In this document: piece by piece, positions 8,627 to 18,566 of the stretch
How positions within the stretch are numbered: position 1 is the first letter of the stretch
Layout of the letters: every line of letters starts with the position of its first letter
NCBI GenBank assembly: GCA_965199595.1
Contig: OZ241182.1
Coordinates: 496,001-560,000 of the forward strand
Direction of reading: 5' to 3'
Length of the DNA: 64,000 nt
DNA from: JBBROS01 sp965199595
Lineage (GTDB): Bacteria; Pseudomonadota; Alphaproteobacteria; Acetobacterales; Acetobacteraceae
Program-made: the position numbers and the translations under genes
Notes under the pieces: generated by a model
Told to the model about the DNA's origin: nothing
The model's input: only the letters and a program-made list of their open reading frames with translations
Databases searched by the model: none

Positions 8627-9400
8627 ATGATCCGAAGTTTCGTCATTCAGTTCCGCGTTATGGCTGCGCTGGTCATGCGCGAGATCCACACCCGGTATGG
8701 CCGCGAGAACATCGGCTTCCTGTGGGTGGTGGGCGAGCCGATCCTGTTCTGCGCCGGTGTCGCGGTGCTCTGGACCGCGATCCGCCCGGCGCACGAGCAT
8801 GGGCTGCCGGTGACGGCCATCGTCATCACCGGCTATGTGCCGCTGACGATGTGGCGGCACTGCATCGGCCGGGCCGTCAAGGCCTATGAGTCGAATGGCA
8901 GCCTGCTGTTCCATCGCCAGGTGACTCCGCTCGACATCATCACCGCACGATGCCTGCTGGAGATCGCCGGGACCATCATGGCCGGGCTCATCGTCACGCT
9001 CGGCGCCATCATGACTGGGTACATGGATCCGCCGGTCAACCTCGGCCTGCTGTATCTCGGCATCGGCTACCACATGGTCTTCTGCTACGCCTGCGCTCTG
9101 CTCATCGCGTCCCTGAGCGAGGTATCCGACATCGTGGAGAAGGGCCTTTCGGTCATCCTCTATCTGTCGCTGCCGTTCTCCGGCGCCTTTACCATGGTCG
9201 ACTGGGTGCCGACCGCCATGCAGCCGATCCTGCTCTGGTCGCCCAGCGTGCATAACCTCGAGATCATTCGCGAGGGCCAGTTCGGCCCCGGCGTCCATGC
9301 GATCTACGACCTGTACTACGACACCTGGTCCACGGCGCTCCTCCTGCTGCTCGGGCTCTCCGCGACCTTGCGGGTCCGCCGCTATCTCGTGATCCAATGA
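8627..9400 (+). CDS. ABC-2 type polysaccharide export permease (KpsM/BexB/CtrC family)
   Basis: A 257-residue integral membrane protein with about six hydrophobic segments. Its N-terminus matches the KpsM style: VMREIHTRYGRENIGFLWVV then EPILFCAGVAVLW. It moves lipid-linked capsule polymer across the inner membrane. AGGACT precedes the ATG. Its stop overlaps the start of the ATPase gene by four bases (ATGA), so the two subunits are translationally coupled. Confidence 0.9.
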   Translation: MIRSFVIQFRVMAALVMREIHTRYGRENIGFLWVVGEPILFCAGVAVLWTAIRPAHEHGLPVTAIVITGYVPLTMWRHCIGRAVKAYESNGSLLFHRQVTPLDIITARCLLEIAGTIMAGLIVTLGAIMTGYMDPPVNLGLLYLGIGYHMVFCYACALLIASLSEVSDIVEKGLSVILYLSLPFSGAFTMVDWVPTAMQPILLWSPSVHNLEIIREGQFGPGVHAIYDLYYDTWSTALLLLLGLSATLRVRRYLVIQ

Positions 9401-10044
9401 TCCGCTGCGTCGATATCGTGAAGGAGTACCACGTCGCCAAGGGCCGGCGGCGCGTGCTCAACGGCATCAACTTCCAGGTGGAGCGCGGCCAGAAGCTCGG
9501 CATCCTGGGCCGCAACGGTGCCGGCAAGTCCACGCTCATACGGATCGTGGGCGGGGTCGAGCAGCCGACTTCGGGGCGGGTCGAGCTGGACATGACGGTG
9601 TCCTGGCCCCTGGCGTTCGGCGGCGCCTTCCAGGGCAGCCTCAGCGGGCTGGACAACCTGCGCTTCATCACCCGCATCTATAATCTCGACTACAAGCTGA
9701 CCCGGCAGTTCGTCGACGACTTCGCCGAACTCGGCGCCCAGCTCGCCGAGCCCGTGAAGACCTATTCGTCGGGCATGCGCGCCCGCCTGGCCTTCGCCCT
9801 GTCCATCGCCATCGAGTTCGATTGCTACCTGATCGACGAGGTCATCATGGTCGGCGACGCCCGCTTCTTCCAGCGCTGCCAGGACGAGCTGTTCGCCAAG
9901 CGCGGCAACCGTGCCCTGATCATCGTCTCGCACGACATGCGCTTCATCGAGGAGGTCTGCGACACCGCCGCCGTCATCCACGATTCCACGCTGACCATGT
10001 GCAACAGCGTGCCCGAAGCGATCGACTTCTACAAGGCGCTCTGA
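9397..10044 (+). CDS. polysaccharide export ABC transporter ATP-binding protein (KpsT/BexA/CtrD family)
   Basis: A 215-residue ATPase with Walker A GRNGAGKST (residues 38-46), signature SSGMRARLAF and Walker B YLIDEVIMVGD, the last typical of KpsT/BexA-type exporters. The short length is normal for this subfamily. It ends 3 bases before the end of the convergent D-aminoacylase gene. No kpsC/kpsS-type or glycosyltransferase gene follows, so the polymer is made from genes elsewhere. Confidence 0.92.
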   Translation: MIRCVDIVKEYHVAKGRRRVLNGINFQVERGQKLGILGRNGAGKSTLIRIVGGVEQPTSGRVELDMTVSWPLAFGGAFQGSLSGLDNLRFITRIYNLDYKLTRQFVDDFAELGAQLAEPVKTYSSGMRARLAFALSIAIEFDCYLIDEVIMVGDARFFQRCQDELFAKRGNRALIIVSHDMRFIEEVCDTAAVIHDSTLTMCNSVPEAIDFYKAL

Positions 10045-10047
10045 GCC

Positions 10048-11511
10048 TCAGCGGCCGCGGCGCACCAGCCGCCCCGGCTTCTCCCCCGTTGCCCCGCCCA
10101 GCTCGCCCTTCCCGGCCACATAGGTCGGCACCCCGTTGCACCACACCTGGTCGATCCCGTCGCTCACCTGCTTCGGGTCCTCGAAGGTCGCGCGGTCGCG
10201 CACCGTGTGCGGGTCGAACAGCACCAGGTCGGCGAACGCCCCCTCGCGCAGCACGCCGCGGTCCACCATGCCGAAGATCTCCGCGGCCCGGCCCGTCATC
10301 TTGTGGATCGCCGTCTCGAGGCTGAACAGCCCGATATCCCGCACGTAATGCCCGAGCACCCGCGGGAACGTGCCCCACAGCCGCGGATGCGGATGCTCGT
10401 CATGCGGGATCCCGTCGGAGCCGATCACGGAGAGCGGGTGCGCCAGGATGCGCCGCACGTCCTCCTCGTCCATCTGGAAGCTCACCTGGCCCGCCGGCAG
10501 CAGCCGGGCCGCAGCCTCCTTGATGTCGGTGTTCCAGCCGCGGGCGATGTCGTGCAGGTACTTGCCCGCCATCTCGGGATGCGGGACCGACCAGGTCAGC
10601 ATCACTCTCACGTCGTCCCGCAGCTTGTCCGGCATCAGCACCGTGGACCCGGCGGGATACGGATACACGTCATAGGTCATCTGCTGCGTCCGCGCGAACT
10701 CCTCCAGCAGCGGCAGCGTCTGCGTGGAGCGGCCGTAATTCTCCGGCATCGAGCACTTGTGATGGCTCACATGCACCGGGATGCCGGCGCGCAGCCCGAT
10801 CTTCGCGGTCTCCTCGATGGAGCCAAGCACCCGGTCCGCCTCGTCCCGCATGTGGCTGGTGTAGAGCCCGCCGGAGGTCTTCATGACGGAGGCGACCTCG
10901 ATCACCTCCTCGGTCGTCGCGTGCTCGTTCAACGGATAGTACAGCCCGGTGGAAAAGCCCGAGGCGCCCTCCGCCAGGCTGGCGCGCAGCCGGTCCTGCA
11001 TGCGGGCGATCTCGCGGTCGTTGGCGGGGCGGTACACGTCGCCGTTCATCGCCTCCACCCGCATCGTCTGGTGCCCGATAAAGGCATAGGTGTTGACCTC
11101 GGAGCCCTTGCTCCGCAGCGCCTCCGCGTAATCGCCGAAACTGTCGAAGGTCCACCAGGTCTCGTCGCCCATCAGGTCCAGCGGCGGCGGCGGCCGGGTC
11201 GTCATCCGCAGCGGTGACAGCGACACCCCGCAATTGCCGACCACCACGGTGGTGACGCCCTGGCTGGTCTTGCAGGTGGTGCAGGACGGGCCGCACAGCA
11301 CGGCGCGGTCGTCATGGGTATGGCTGTCGATGAACCCCGGCGCCACCGCCCGGCCGCTGGCGATGATGTCCCGGTCCGCCGTCGCCGCCCCCAGGTCCCC
11401 CAGCCCCACGATCCGCTCGCCCCTGATCCCGACATCGCCGGTGCGCCGCGCGCCGCCGGTGCCGTCGAACAGGGTGGCGTCACGGATGATGGTGTCGCAA
11501 TGCAGTGCCAT
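10048..11511 (-). CDS. dan: N-acyl-D-amino acid deacylase (D-aminoacylase)
   Basis: A 487-residue amidohydrolase that releases D-amino acids from N-acyl-D-amino acids. Metal-site residues are visible in GFIDSHTHDD (H64, H66), C94 in VGNCGVS, HVSHHKC and SDGIPHDEHPHPRLWGTF. The SHMRDEADRVLGSIEE block is also family-typical. The ATG at 11511 follows GGAAGG and discards an unlikely 65-residue extension. Length equals the family norm. Dihydroorotase-like or prolidase-like activities are less likely. Confidence 0.9.
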   Translation of the reverse strand: MALHCDTIIRDATLFDGTGGARRTGDVGIRGERIVGLGDLGAATADRDIIASGRAVAPGFIDSHTHDDRAVLCGPSCTTCKTSQGVTTVVVGNCGVSLSPLRMTTRPPPPLDLMGDETWWTFDSFGDYAEALRSKGSEVNTYAFIGHQTMRVEAMNGDVYRPANDREIARMQDRLRASLAEGASGFSTGLYYPLNEHATTEEVIEVASVMKTSGGLYTSHMRDEADRVLGSIEETAKIGLRAGIPVHVSHHKCSMPENYGRSTQTLPLLEEFARTQQMTYDVYPYPAGSTVLMPDKLRDDVRVMLTWSVPHPEMAGKYLHDIARGWNTDIKEAAARLLPAGQVSFQMDEEDVRRILAHPLSVIGSDGIPHDEHPHPRLWGTFPRVLGHYVRDIGLFSLETAIHKMTGRAAEIFGMVDRGVLREGAFADLVLFDPHTVRDRATFEDPKQVSDGIDQVWCNGVPTYVAGKGELGGATGEKPGRLVRRGR

Positions 11512-11696
11512 GGATGGTGCCTTCCGTCGCCGCACGACCATGCCACGCGGCCGATCCGGGGGTCCAGCCCGCGCCAGGGCCGGCATCTGCCACAATGGCC
11601 TTGCCAAACCTCGGCGCATCGTCCAAGGCCGCCTGCCCATGGTCTGGACGCCCCCCATGCACTCCGTCCCGCAGCATTGATGACCGGAGCCGGCAC

Positions 11697-14000
11697 ATGA
11701 GCGCACGACGCTGGTGGTGGGGCGGCGCCGTGGTCCTGCTGCTGGTCCCCGTCGCGGCGCTCGCCGTGCTGGTCGCGCAGTTCGACCCGAACAGCCTCAA
11801 GCCCACGCTGATCGAGGCCGCCCGCAATGCCACCGGGCGCACCCTCGACCTGAACGGCGACCTGCGGCTCAGCCCCTCGCTCTGGCCCACGCTGGAGGCC
11901 AGCGACGTGCGCCTGGCGAACCTCCCGGGCGGCAGCCGCCCGGACATGGCGCGGGCCGAGCGGGTGCTGATCGCCCTCGATCTGCCGGCGCTGCTGCATC
12001 GCGAGATCGCCATCACGCAGCTGACGCTGATCGGCCCCAACATCCTGTTCGAGCAGGTGGCCGGCAAGCCGAACTGGCGGTTCGATCTGCCGGACGACCC
12101 CGCCCCGGCACCATCTCCCGCTCCCGCCGCCGCCCCGTATCAGCTGCAGATCCGCGACACGCAGATCCGGAACGGCATGGTCACCTGGCGCCTGCCCGCC
12201 CGCACCAAGGTGCTGGGCATCCGCACCATGGCGGTGCGGCACCACAGCTTCGGCGGCCCCGCCGAGTTCGGCGGCACCTTCGTCTATGGCGACAACCAGC
12301 CCTTCCAGCTGACCGGGTCCGCCCTGCCGACCGCGGGCCTGGCCGGGCCCTGGAACACGCGGCTGGACCTTGCCGCCTTCGACACCCAGGCCTCCGCCAG
12401 CGGCACGATGGACACCGCCGGCACCTACGACCTGCAGCTGGAGGCGACCGCCGCGGCGCTCGAGAAGCTGAACGCGCTGCTGCCCGAGATGCGGCTGCCG
12501 GTCATGCACCAGGTCAAGCTCTCGGCCCGGCTGGGCAACGGCAGGCAGCCCGGCGATTTCCCGGTCATCGGCGCCACCAGCCTGCACTTCGCCAGCGCGG
12601 ACCTCGGCAACCGCGTGCCCGGCCTCACCCTCGGCCCCACGAACGTCACCATCGACAAGCCCGGTGGCACCGCCACCCTCGCCACCGCGGGGCTCTACAC
12701 CGGCCAGGCGTTCAGCCTGGGCGGCACCACCGGCATGCCGGTGAACCCCGACACCGCCACCAGCCTGGCGATCGACCTGGTCCTCAAGGCCGGGGCGGGC
12801 GGCAAGGGTGCGGACTTCACCCTGGGGCTCAAGGGCAAGGTGGCCGTGCACGCGCTGGCCTTCGCCGGGCTGGATGCGACGGCGACCCTCGCCACGCCGG
12901 CCCTGGCCGGGCTTCGCGCGCTCGGGCCTGACACCCTGCCCGCCCTGACCGGCCTGCACGCCGAGGCCCACCTGGTGCTGCCGGAGAACCTCGGGTCCGC
13001 CGTGTTCCGCGCCATGAGGCTCACGTCGAAGGAAGGCGACCTGGCCGGCGACGGCACCATGACCTTCGCCCCGCCCGCACTGACGGCGAAGCTCCGCTCC
13101 GGCACGCTCGACGCCGATGCCGTGCTCACCGCCTTCGGGATCGATCCCTGGCCGTCATTCTCCCGCACCCCGGGGCGCACCGTCCTCTCCGACAGCCCGC
13201 TGCCCTGGTCCCTGCTGCATGGCCCGGCCCTTGATGTCACCGGCACCATCGGCGCGCTGAGCTACGGCCGCGAGCAGTGGCGCGGCGTGGATGTCGCGGT
13301 GCTGCTGAAGGCCGGGCACCTGCAGCGCGGCACGCTCTCGCTGGCTTCGGCCGGCGGCCCGATCTCCCTCGCGGTCACGGCGAACGCCACCGTCACGCCG
13401 GTGCCGGTCACGTTCAGCCTCGATGCCCCGGCGCTGCCGCTCAGCCTGGTGGCGCGCTACGCCGGGCTGCCGGGCCTGGTCACGGGGTCGGCGCGCATGG
13501 AGGCCCGGCTGCGCGGCGCCGGCGCCAGCCTGCACGAGCTGGCCGCCACGCTGGACGGCACGGCCTCGCTCAGCGCGGTGGGCGGGCGGCTGACCAACGA
13601 GGCCTTCATCCAGCTCACCGGCCCGTCGCTCTCGGCCCTCGGCATCAAGGTGCCGGCGCAGGGCGAGACGGTGCTGCGCTGCATCGCCATCGGCGCGGCG
13701 CTGCAGCGCGGGATCGGCAAGCTGTCGCCGATCGCGCTCGAGACCAGCTACCTGTCGCTGGAGGGCGCCGGTCAGATCGACCTGGGGCGGGAAACGGTGG
13801 CGCTGCGGCTGAAGCCGCTCGCGGTGGTGTCGGGCGCCACGGTCTCGGTGCCGGTGGTGGTGCAGGGGCCGTTCCGCAACATCGAGGGCCATCTCGACGC
13901 CAATGCCTTCGACAAGGCCGGGCTGTTCATCGATGCGCTGTTCGGCGGCAACAGCTCCACGGCCTGCGCCGATGCCGGGCTGGTGCCCCGGGCAGAGTAG
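11697..14000 (+). CDS. AsmA-family protein
   Basis: A 767-residue protein with an N-terminal membrane anchor (WWWGGAVVLLLVPVAALAVLVAQ) and the AsmA opening that follows it (FDPNSLKPTLIEAARNATGR, then LDLNGDLRLSPSLWPTLEAS). The C-terminal AsmA_2-like part includes LNDLG-type low-conservation repeats and ends in a cysteine-containing tail (TACADAGL). AsmA-like proteins are beta-rich periplasmic bridges implicated in phospholipid transport to the outer membrane. GGAG lies about 8 bases before the ATG at 11697. The gene is divergent from the D-aminoacylase. Confidence 0.85.
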   Translation: MSARRWWWGGAVVLLLVPVAALAVLVAQFDPNSLKPTLIEAARNATGRTLDLNGDLRLSPSLWPTLEASDVRLANLPGGSRPDMARAERVLIALDLPALLHREIAITQLTLIGPNILFEQVAGKPNWRFDLPDDPAPAPSPAPAAAPYQLQIRDTQIRNGMVTWRLPARTKVLGIRTMAVRHHSFGGPAEFGGTFVYGDNQPFQLTGSALPTAGLAGPWNTRLDLAAFDTQASASGTMDTAGTYDLQLEATAAALEKLNALLPEMRLPVMHQVKLSARLGNGRQPGDFPVIGATSLHFASADLGNRVPGLTLGPTNVTIDKPGGTATLATAGLYTGQAFSLGGTTGMPVNPDTATSLAIDLVLKAGAGGKGADFTLGLKGKVAVHALAFAGLDATATLATPALAGLRALGPDTLPALTGLHAEAHLVLPENLGSAVFRAMRLTSKEGDLAGDGTMTFAPPALTAKLRSGTLDADAVLTAFGIDPWPSFSRTPGRTVLSDSPLPWSLLHGPALDVTGTIGALSYGREQWRGVDVAVLLKAGHLQRGTLSLASAGGPISLAVTANATVTPVPVTFSLDAPALPLSLVARYAGLPGLVTGSARMEARLRGAGASLHELAATLDGTASLSAVGGRLTNEAFIQLTGPSLSALGIKVPAQGETVLRCIAIGAALQRGIGKLSPIALETSYLSLEGAGQIDLGRETVALRLKPLAVVSGATVSVPVVVQGPFRNIEGHLDANAFDKAGLFIDALFGGNSSTACADAGLVPRAE

Positions 14001-14009
14001 GAGCGGCGC

Positions 14010-15620
14010 CTACACGCCCCGGCTCAGGGCCTGGCGGGCGCCAAGCTCCTCCAGGTCCAGCTCCGCCTCCAGGATGTGCAGCACGCTGTCATGGATCCTG
14101 GCGGTGCGGTGCAGTTGCAGCAGCCGGGCCCGGGCGGCGCGGTTGGCATCCAGCACGGCCTGATAATGCGCCTCCCGCTGGGGCGTGTCGCGCCCGGCCG
14201 AGTTGGCGAAGCGCGTCGCCATCGCCGCCCGGTGCGTGTACTGCTCCACCAGCCGCGGGTGGCGCTCGGTGCCGTCCGGCGCCTGAGAGCCTTGGCGGAT
14301 TGCCGCCAGGGCCTCGTCGGCCAGCAGGACGCGGGCCTGCGCCTCCCCCAGCGTGGTCTCGCCCTTCTGCGTGAAGCCGCCGAGCCGCAGCAGCCGGATC
14401 AGCGGGGCCAGCGTCAGCCCCTGCAGCAGGATCGAGATCAGGATCACCGCCAGCGTGACCGCCAGCAGGAAGTCCCGCCCCGGAAAGCCCGCCGGCAGGG
14501 ACAGCGCCACCGCCAGGCTGACCACGCCGCGCATCCCGGCCCAGCTCATCACGACCGGCACCGAGATCGGCGGATACGGGTCCCGCCGCCGCAGCGAGGG
14601 GGTGAGGAACCGCGGCAGGTAGGCCCCCGGCACGATCCAGACGAAGCGCGCCACCACGATCGTCGCCGAGATCGCCGCGACGGGCAGCAGCAGCGACGGG
14701 ATCGACAGCCCCGCCGCCGGCAGCCGCTCCAGCACGCCGCGGAGCGACAGGCCGATCAGCACGAAGATCAGGGATTCCAGCAGGAACACCACCACCGACC
14801 ACACCGCATTGGCCTGGGTGCGGATGTTGGCCGCCAGCACCTCGTGCTGCCGCCAGCCCAGCACCAGACCGCAGCTGACGGTGGACAGCACGCCGGACAC
14901 ATGCAGCAGCTCGCCGCCAATATAGGCGCCCCAGGCCGACAGCAGCCCGCCCACGATGTTCAGCTGCGGGTCGCTGAACCGCGACAGCACGGCCGCGACC
15001 ACCCGCCCATACACCACGCCAGCCACCACGCCGCCCACGGACAGCACGACGAACGACCCGGCTGCCGCCCCGGCATCGAACACCCCCGTCATGCCAGCCG
15101 CCACCGCGATGCGGAACAGCACCAGGCCGGTGGCGTCGTTCACCAGGCTCTCGCCCTCCAGCAGCGTCACCAGCCGGGCCGGCAGCGGCAGGCCCTTCAG
15201 CACCGCCTTGGCCGCCACCGCGTCGGGCGGCGAGACGATGGCGCCCAGCGCGAAGCAGGCCGCCCAGGGCAGCCACGGCACCATCAGGTGCGTCACCACG
15301 CCCACCGCCAGCATGGTGAAGGCCACGGCGCCCACGGCCAGCTGCAGGATGATGCGGAGGTTGGCCCGGAAATCCCGCCATACCGTGAAGAAGGCGCCGG
15401 AGAACAGCAGCGGCGGCAGGAACAGCAGCAGGATGAGGTCCGGCTCCAGCTCGATCGGGGGCATCCCCGGGGTGAGCGCGATGGCGATGCCGCCCAGCAC
15501 CAGCATGGCGGAAGGCGGCACGCGCAGCCGCCGGGCCAGCAGCTCCAGCAGCAGCACGGCGGTGAGCAGGCCGAGCACGATCTCGAAACGGGTGGCGGCG
15601 CTCATCGGGCGGGGCGCCAT
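14010..15620 (-). CDS. CPA1 family Na+(K+)/H+ antiporter
   Basis: A 536-residue protein with about 12 membrane segments over the first 400 residues and a hydrophilic C-terminal tail of about 120 residues. Family marks are FLPPLLFSGAFF, GAIVSPPDAVAA (the conserved acidic residue of the ion site) and LEGESLVNDATGLVLF. It exchanges cytoplasmic Na+ or K+ for protons and regulates pH and salt. ATGs at 15620 and 15605 are both possible; homologues tend to start near MSAATRF. It converges with asmA with a 9-base gap. Confidence 0.88.
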   Translation of the reverse strand: MAPRPMSAATRFEIVLGLLTAVLLLELLARRLRVPPSAMLVLGGIAIALTPGMPPIELEPDLILLLFLPPLLFSGAFFTVWRDFRANLRIILQLAVGAVAFTMLAVGVVTHLMVPWLPWAACFALGAIVSPPDAVAAKAVLKGLPLPARLVTLLEGESLVNDATGLVLFRIAVAAGMTGVFDAGAAAGSFVVLSVGGVVAGVVYGRVVAAVLSRFSDPQLNIVGGLLSAWGAYIGGELLHVSGVLSTVSCGLVLGWRQHEVLAANIRTQANAVWSVVVFLLESLIFVLIGLSLRGVLERLPAAGLSIPSLLLPVAAISATIVVARFVWIVPGAYLPRFLTPSLRRRDPYPPISVPVVMSWAGMRGVVSLAVALSLPAGFPGRDFLLAVTLAVILISILLQGLTLAPLIRLLRLGGFTQKGETTLGEAQARVLLADEALAAIRQGSQAPDGTERHPRLVEQYTHRAAMATRFANSAGRDTPQREAHYQAVLDANRAARARLLQLHRTARIHDSVLHILEAELDLEELGARQALSRGV

Positions 15621-15768
15621 GGCCAGGAACGCGCTGCCACGCCGAACGCCGGCGGCCCGGCGCCGGAAACCAGGACGGCAATGACAGAGGGGCCGGCGAG
15701 CGGCAAACGGGGTTGGGCCATGGGCGACATCGGATCCTGATCAAGCCGGCTCACGCTACGGGAACATC

Positions 15769-17133
15769 TCACGCCAGCCTGGCCACCGCCTGCCAGAACC
15801 CGGCCTTGCGCCCATGCGCGGACCGCAGCGACCCTTCATAGGCCGCCTGGTCCGGAACGGCGCCGAACTCCTCCACCCGCGCGGCCGCGGCCCGGCACTC
15901 CTGCAGATGCCGCGCCGCGTGCTTGTAGCGCGAGGCGCGGGCGCCGCCGAGGGTGAAGCCGATCACCGCACGGCGCAGCACGATCGCCGCCAGCGGATAC
16001 CGGCTCTCCAGTGCATCCGCGGCAGTGGACAGCAGCTCGTACCGGTCCCCGTTCAGCGCCCGTGCGCGGCCGCGCACCAGCGCATCGGCGCGCCGCAGGT
16101 CCGGCCATGTGGTGAGGAACAGCAGCGCCTGGTGCACATCGGCGAAGCCCGCGGCATGGTCCAGCGCGCGCTGCTCGGCCTCCGCGTCATCGAAGTCCGG
16201 CAGCTTGCGCAGATAGGCGCGCAGGTGCGCGGCGTTCAACGTGGCGAGGAACCGTTGCCAGCGGAAGGCCTGCGCCTCCTCGGTCCGCGCCAGCGCCTCC
16301 AGCGTGTCCAGATAGGTGGTCTCCCACTCCATCGGCGCCTGGTCGCGCTGCCGGGCCTCGGCCGCCGCCAGGGCCGCCAGGGCCTCCTGCGGGCGTTCGG
16401 CATCCAGCAGGCGTCGCGCGATGGCGGCCGCGATGGACGGGCGCCGCCGGGCCGCCGCGTCGATCTGCGCGATGTAGCCGTCCACGTCACCCATGGCGTC
16501 GGCGATCTGCTGCAGCACCAGGGTGGCGGCCTGCACCTCGCGCGGCGGCGGCGGCTCCGCCAGCCAGGCCCGCGTGAGGTCCCGCAGCAGCTCCAGCCCG
16601 GCCGGGCCGAGCGCGGGCGCCAGGATCGGCACCAGTTCCCCCCAGGCGGCATACCCCCCCGCCGCGAGCACCCGGAAGGCCCGCGGCGCCAGCTCCTCCG
16701 GTTCGAGCGTCGCACGCTGGGCCAGCGGACCGAGATCCCGGGCCGCCGCGTGGAAGGCATCGGCCAGATGGCCGCCGCCATCGTCGCTGCGGGCGAACAC
16801 GAGGGGCGCGCAGCCGACCAGGCGCCACAGCAGCTCGAATGCCTCCCGCGGATCGCTCGGCGCCACCAGCTCCAGGATGGCCCGGCGCTGCGTCTCCAGC
16901 TCCGCCACGAAGGGCTTGATCTTCTGCCAGTCCAACCAGGTCCTGGACTGCCCGACGCTGGCCAGCCGCTTGGTCACGGCCCGCGCCGTCTCCGTCGCAC
17001 CGGCGCTGCCGGCCAGCGCCAGGCGCAGGCGGCGCTGGGCGGCGGCCTGGCCCTTGCTAATCTCCATCAGCAGCTGCGCCAGCTGTGCCGCGCCGAGGGC
17101 TTCGAGGTTCGCGGCGTTGAGCGTCTTGGCCAT
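15769..17133 (-). CDS. DUF6880 family protein
   Basis: A 454-residue, alpha-helical, alanine/arginine-rich protein with no signal or membrane segment. The N-terminus MAKTLNAANLEALGAAQLA, then RRLRLALAGS and ETQRRAILELV, match the DUF6880 family, whose function is unknown. The helix pattern suggests a TPR/HEAT-like solenoid. The ATG at 17133 is chosen because the family begins MAKTLN; no clear Shine-Dalgarno is seen. It is divergent from the flavin monooxygenase. Confidence 0.75.
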   Translation of the reverse strand: MAKTLNAANLEALGAAQLAQLLMEISKGQAAAQRRLRLALAGSAGATETARAVTKRLASVGQSRTWLDWQKIKPFVAELETQRRAILELVAPSDPREAFELLWRLVGCAPLVFARSDDGGGHLADAFHAAARDLGPLAQRATLEPEELAPRAFRVLAAGGYAAWGELVPILAPALGPAGLELLRDLTRAWLAEPPPPREVQAATLVLQQIADAMGDVDGYIAQIDAAARRRPSIAAAIARRLLDAERPQEALAALAAAEARQRDQAPMEWETTYLDTLEALARTEEAQAFRWQRFLATLNAAHLRAYLRKLPDFDDAEAEQRALDHAAGFADVHQALLFLTTWPDLRRADALVRGRARALNGDRYELLSTAADALESRYPLAAIVLRRAVIGFTLGGARASRYKHAARHLQECRAAAARVEEFGAVPDQAAYEGSLRSAHGRKAGFWQAVARLA

Positions 17134-17246
17134 GGCGTGCTTGTGGCGCGCCCGGGCCGCCGCTTCAACCGCGTTCGTCAGGGCGGGATTGGGGAAACGG
17201 CGGGAGCATCCTAAACTGCCGGCACGTCCACGGAGACTCGCCACGC

Positions 17247-18566
17247 ATGACCACGCCGATGAAGCTCGGGCTCTCGATGCGCTACCTCGGCTACCACGAC
17301 GCCGCGTGGCGCCATCCGGACGTGGATCCGGACGGGTCCTCGGATTACGAGCACTTCCTGCGCTGCGCCCGCATGGCGGAGGACGCGAAGTTCGACATGG
17401 TGTTCTTCGCCGACGGGCTGGGCGTGCGGGCCAACGACAACCCGCCGGGCTCGCTGAGCCACTCCAACCGCAACGTGGAGCTGGAGCCGCTGACGCTGCT
17501 CTCCGCCATCGCGCCGATGACCCGGCACATCGGCCTCGTGAGCACGGCCAGCACCACCTACAACGAGCCCTACCACATCGCCCGCAAGTTCGCCTCGCTG
17601 GACCACATCAGCAAGGGCCGGGCCGGGTGGAACATCGTCACCTCGTGGTCCGAGCAGGAGGCGTGGAACTTCAGCCGCTCCGAGCACCTGGACTACGACA
17701 CGCGCTATGAACGGGCGCGGGAGTTCGTGGACGTGGTGCGCGGCCTGTGGGACAGCTGGGAACCCGACGCCTTCGTGCACGACAAGGCCACCGGCCGGTT
17801 CTACGACCCGGCCAAGCTGCACACGCTGCACCACAAGGGCACCCACTTCCAGGTGCGCGGCCCGCTGGCCGTGAAGCCCACGCCGCAGGGCCGGCCCATC
17901 CTGGTGCAGGCCGGGGCGAACGCCATGGGGCAGGAGATCGCCGCGGCGGATGCCGACGTGGTCTATGCCTCGACCAACGATTTCGCCGCCGCCCGCGACT
18001 ACTACGCCGCCGTGAAGGGCCGCATGGCGAAGCATGGCCGCACCCCGGACATGCTCAAGATCATGCCGGCGCTGATCCCCGTCGTCGGGCGCACCCGGGC
18101 GGAGGCGCAGGCCAAGCTGGACCACCTGCAATCGCTGATCGACCCGCTGGCCGGGCTGGCGCGCATCCATGGTCTGATGGGCGACCTCTCGGGCCACGAC
18201 CTGGATGGGCCGGTGCCGGAACCGGTGAACGCGAAGATGAAGTCCATGGCCTACAGCTGGTGGGAACGGTCGAAGCGCGAGGGACTGACCATCCGGCAGA
18301 TGTACAGCGAATACGCGGTGGGCGAAGGCTTCCGCCTGGTCGGCACGCCGTCCGACATCGCCGACACCATGGAGCAATGGATGGATGACGGCGCGGCGGA
18401 CGGGTTCAACATCACGCCCACGCACCTGCCGGGCGGCATGGAGGATTTCGCGGCGCTGGTGGTGCCGGAGCTGCAGCGCCGCGGCCGGGCACGGCGGGAG
18501 TACGAGGGCGCCACCCTGCGCGAGAACCTCGGCCTGGCGCCCTATGTCAGCCGGTGGAAGGCCTGA
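17247..18566 (+). CDS. LLM-class FMN-dependent monooxygenase (NtaA/SnaA/DszA family)
   Basis: A 439-residue TIM-barrel monooxygenase using FMNH2 supplied by a separate reductase. The block AGWNIVTSWSEQEAWNFSR and LDYDTRYERAREFVDVVRGL is that of the NtaA/SnaA/DszA/SoxA group, which attacks chelators, dibenzothiophene sulfone or similar compounds. The substrate cannot be read from sequence. GGAG precedes the ATG. The stop is directly followed by the ATG of an FAD/NAD-binding protein, so the pair is probably co-translated. Confidence 0.88.
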   Translation: MTTPMKLGLSMRYLGYHDAAWRHPDVDPDGSSDYEHFLRCARMAEDAKFDMVFFADGLGVRANDNPPGSLSHSNRNVELEPLTLLSAIAPMTRHIGLVSTASTTYNEPYHIARKFASLDHISKGRAGWNIVTSWSEQEAWNFSRSEHLDYDTRYERAREFVDVVRGLWDSWEPDAFVHDKATGRFYDPAKLHTLHHKGTHFQVRGPLAVKPTPQGRPILVQAGANAMGQEIAAADADVVYASTNDFAAARDYYAAVKGRMAKHGRTPDMLKIMPALIPVVGRTRAEAQAKLDHLQSLIDPLAGLARIHGLMGDLSGHDLDGPVPEPVNAKMKSMAYSWWERSKREGLTIRQMYSEYAVGEGFRLVGTPSDIADTMEQWMDDGAADGFNITPTHLPGGMEDFAALVVPELQRRGRARREYEGATLRENLGLAPYVSRWKA

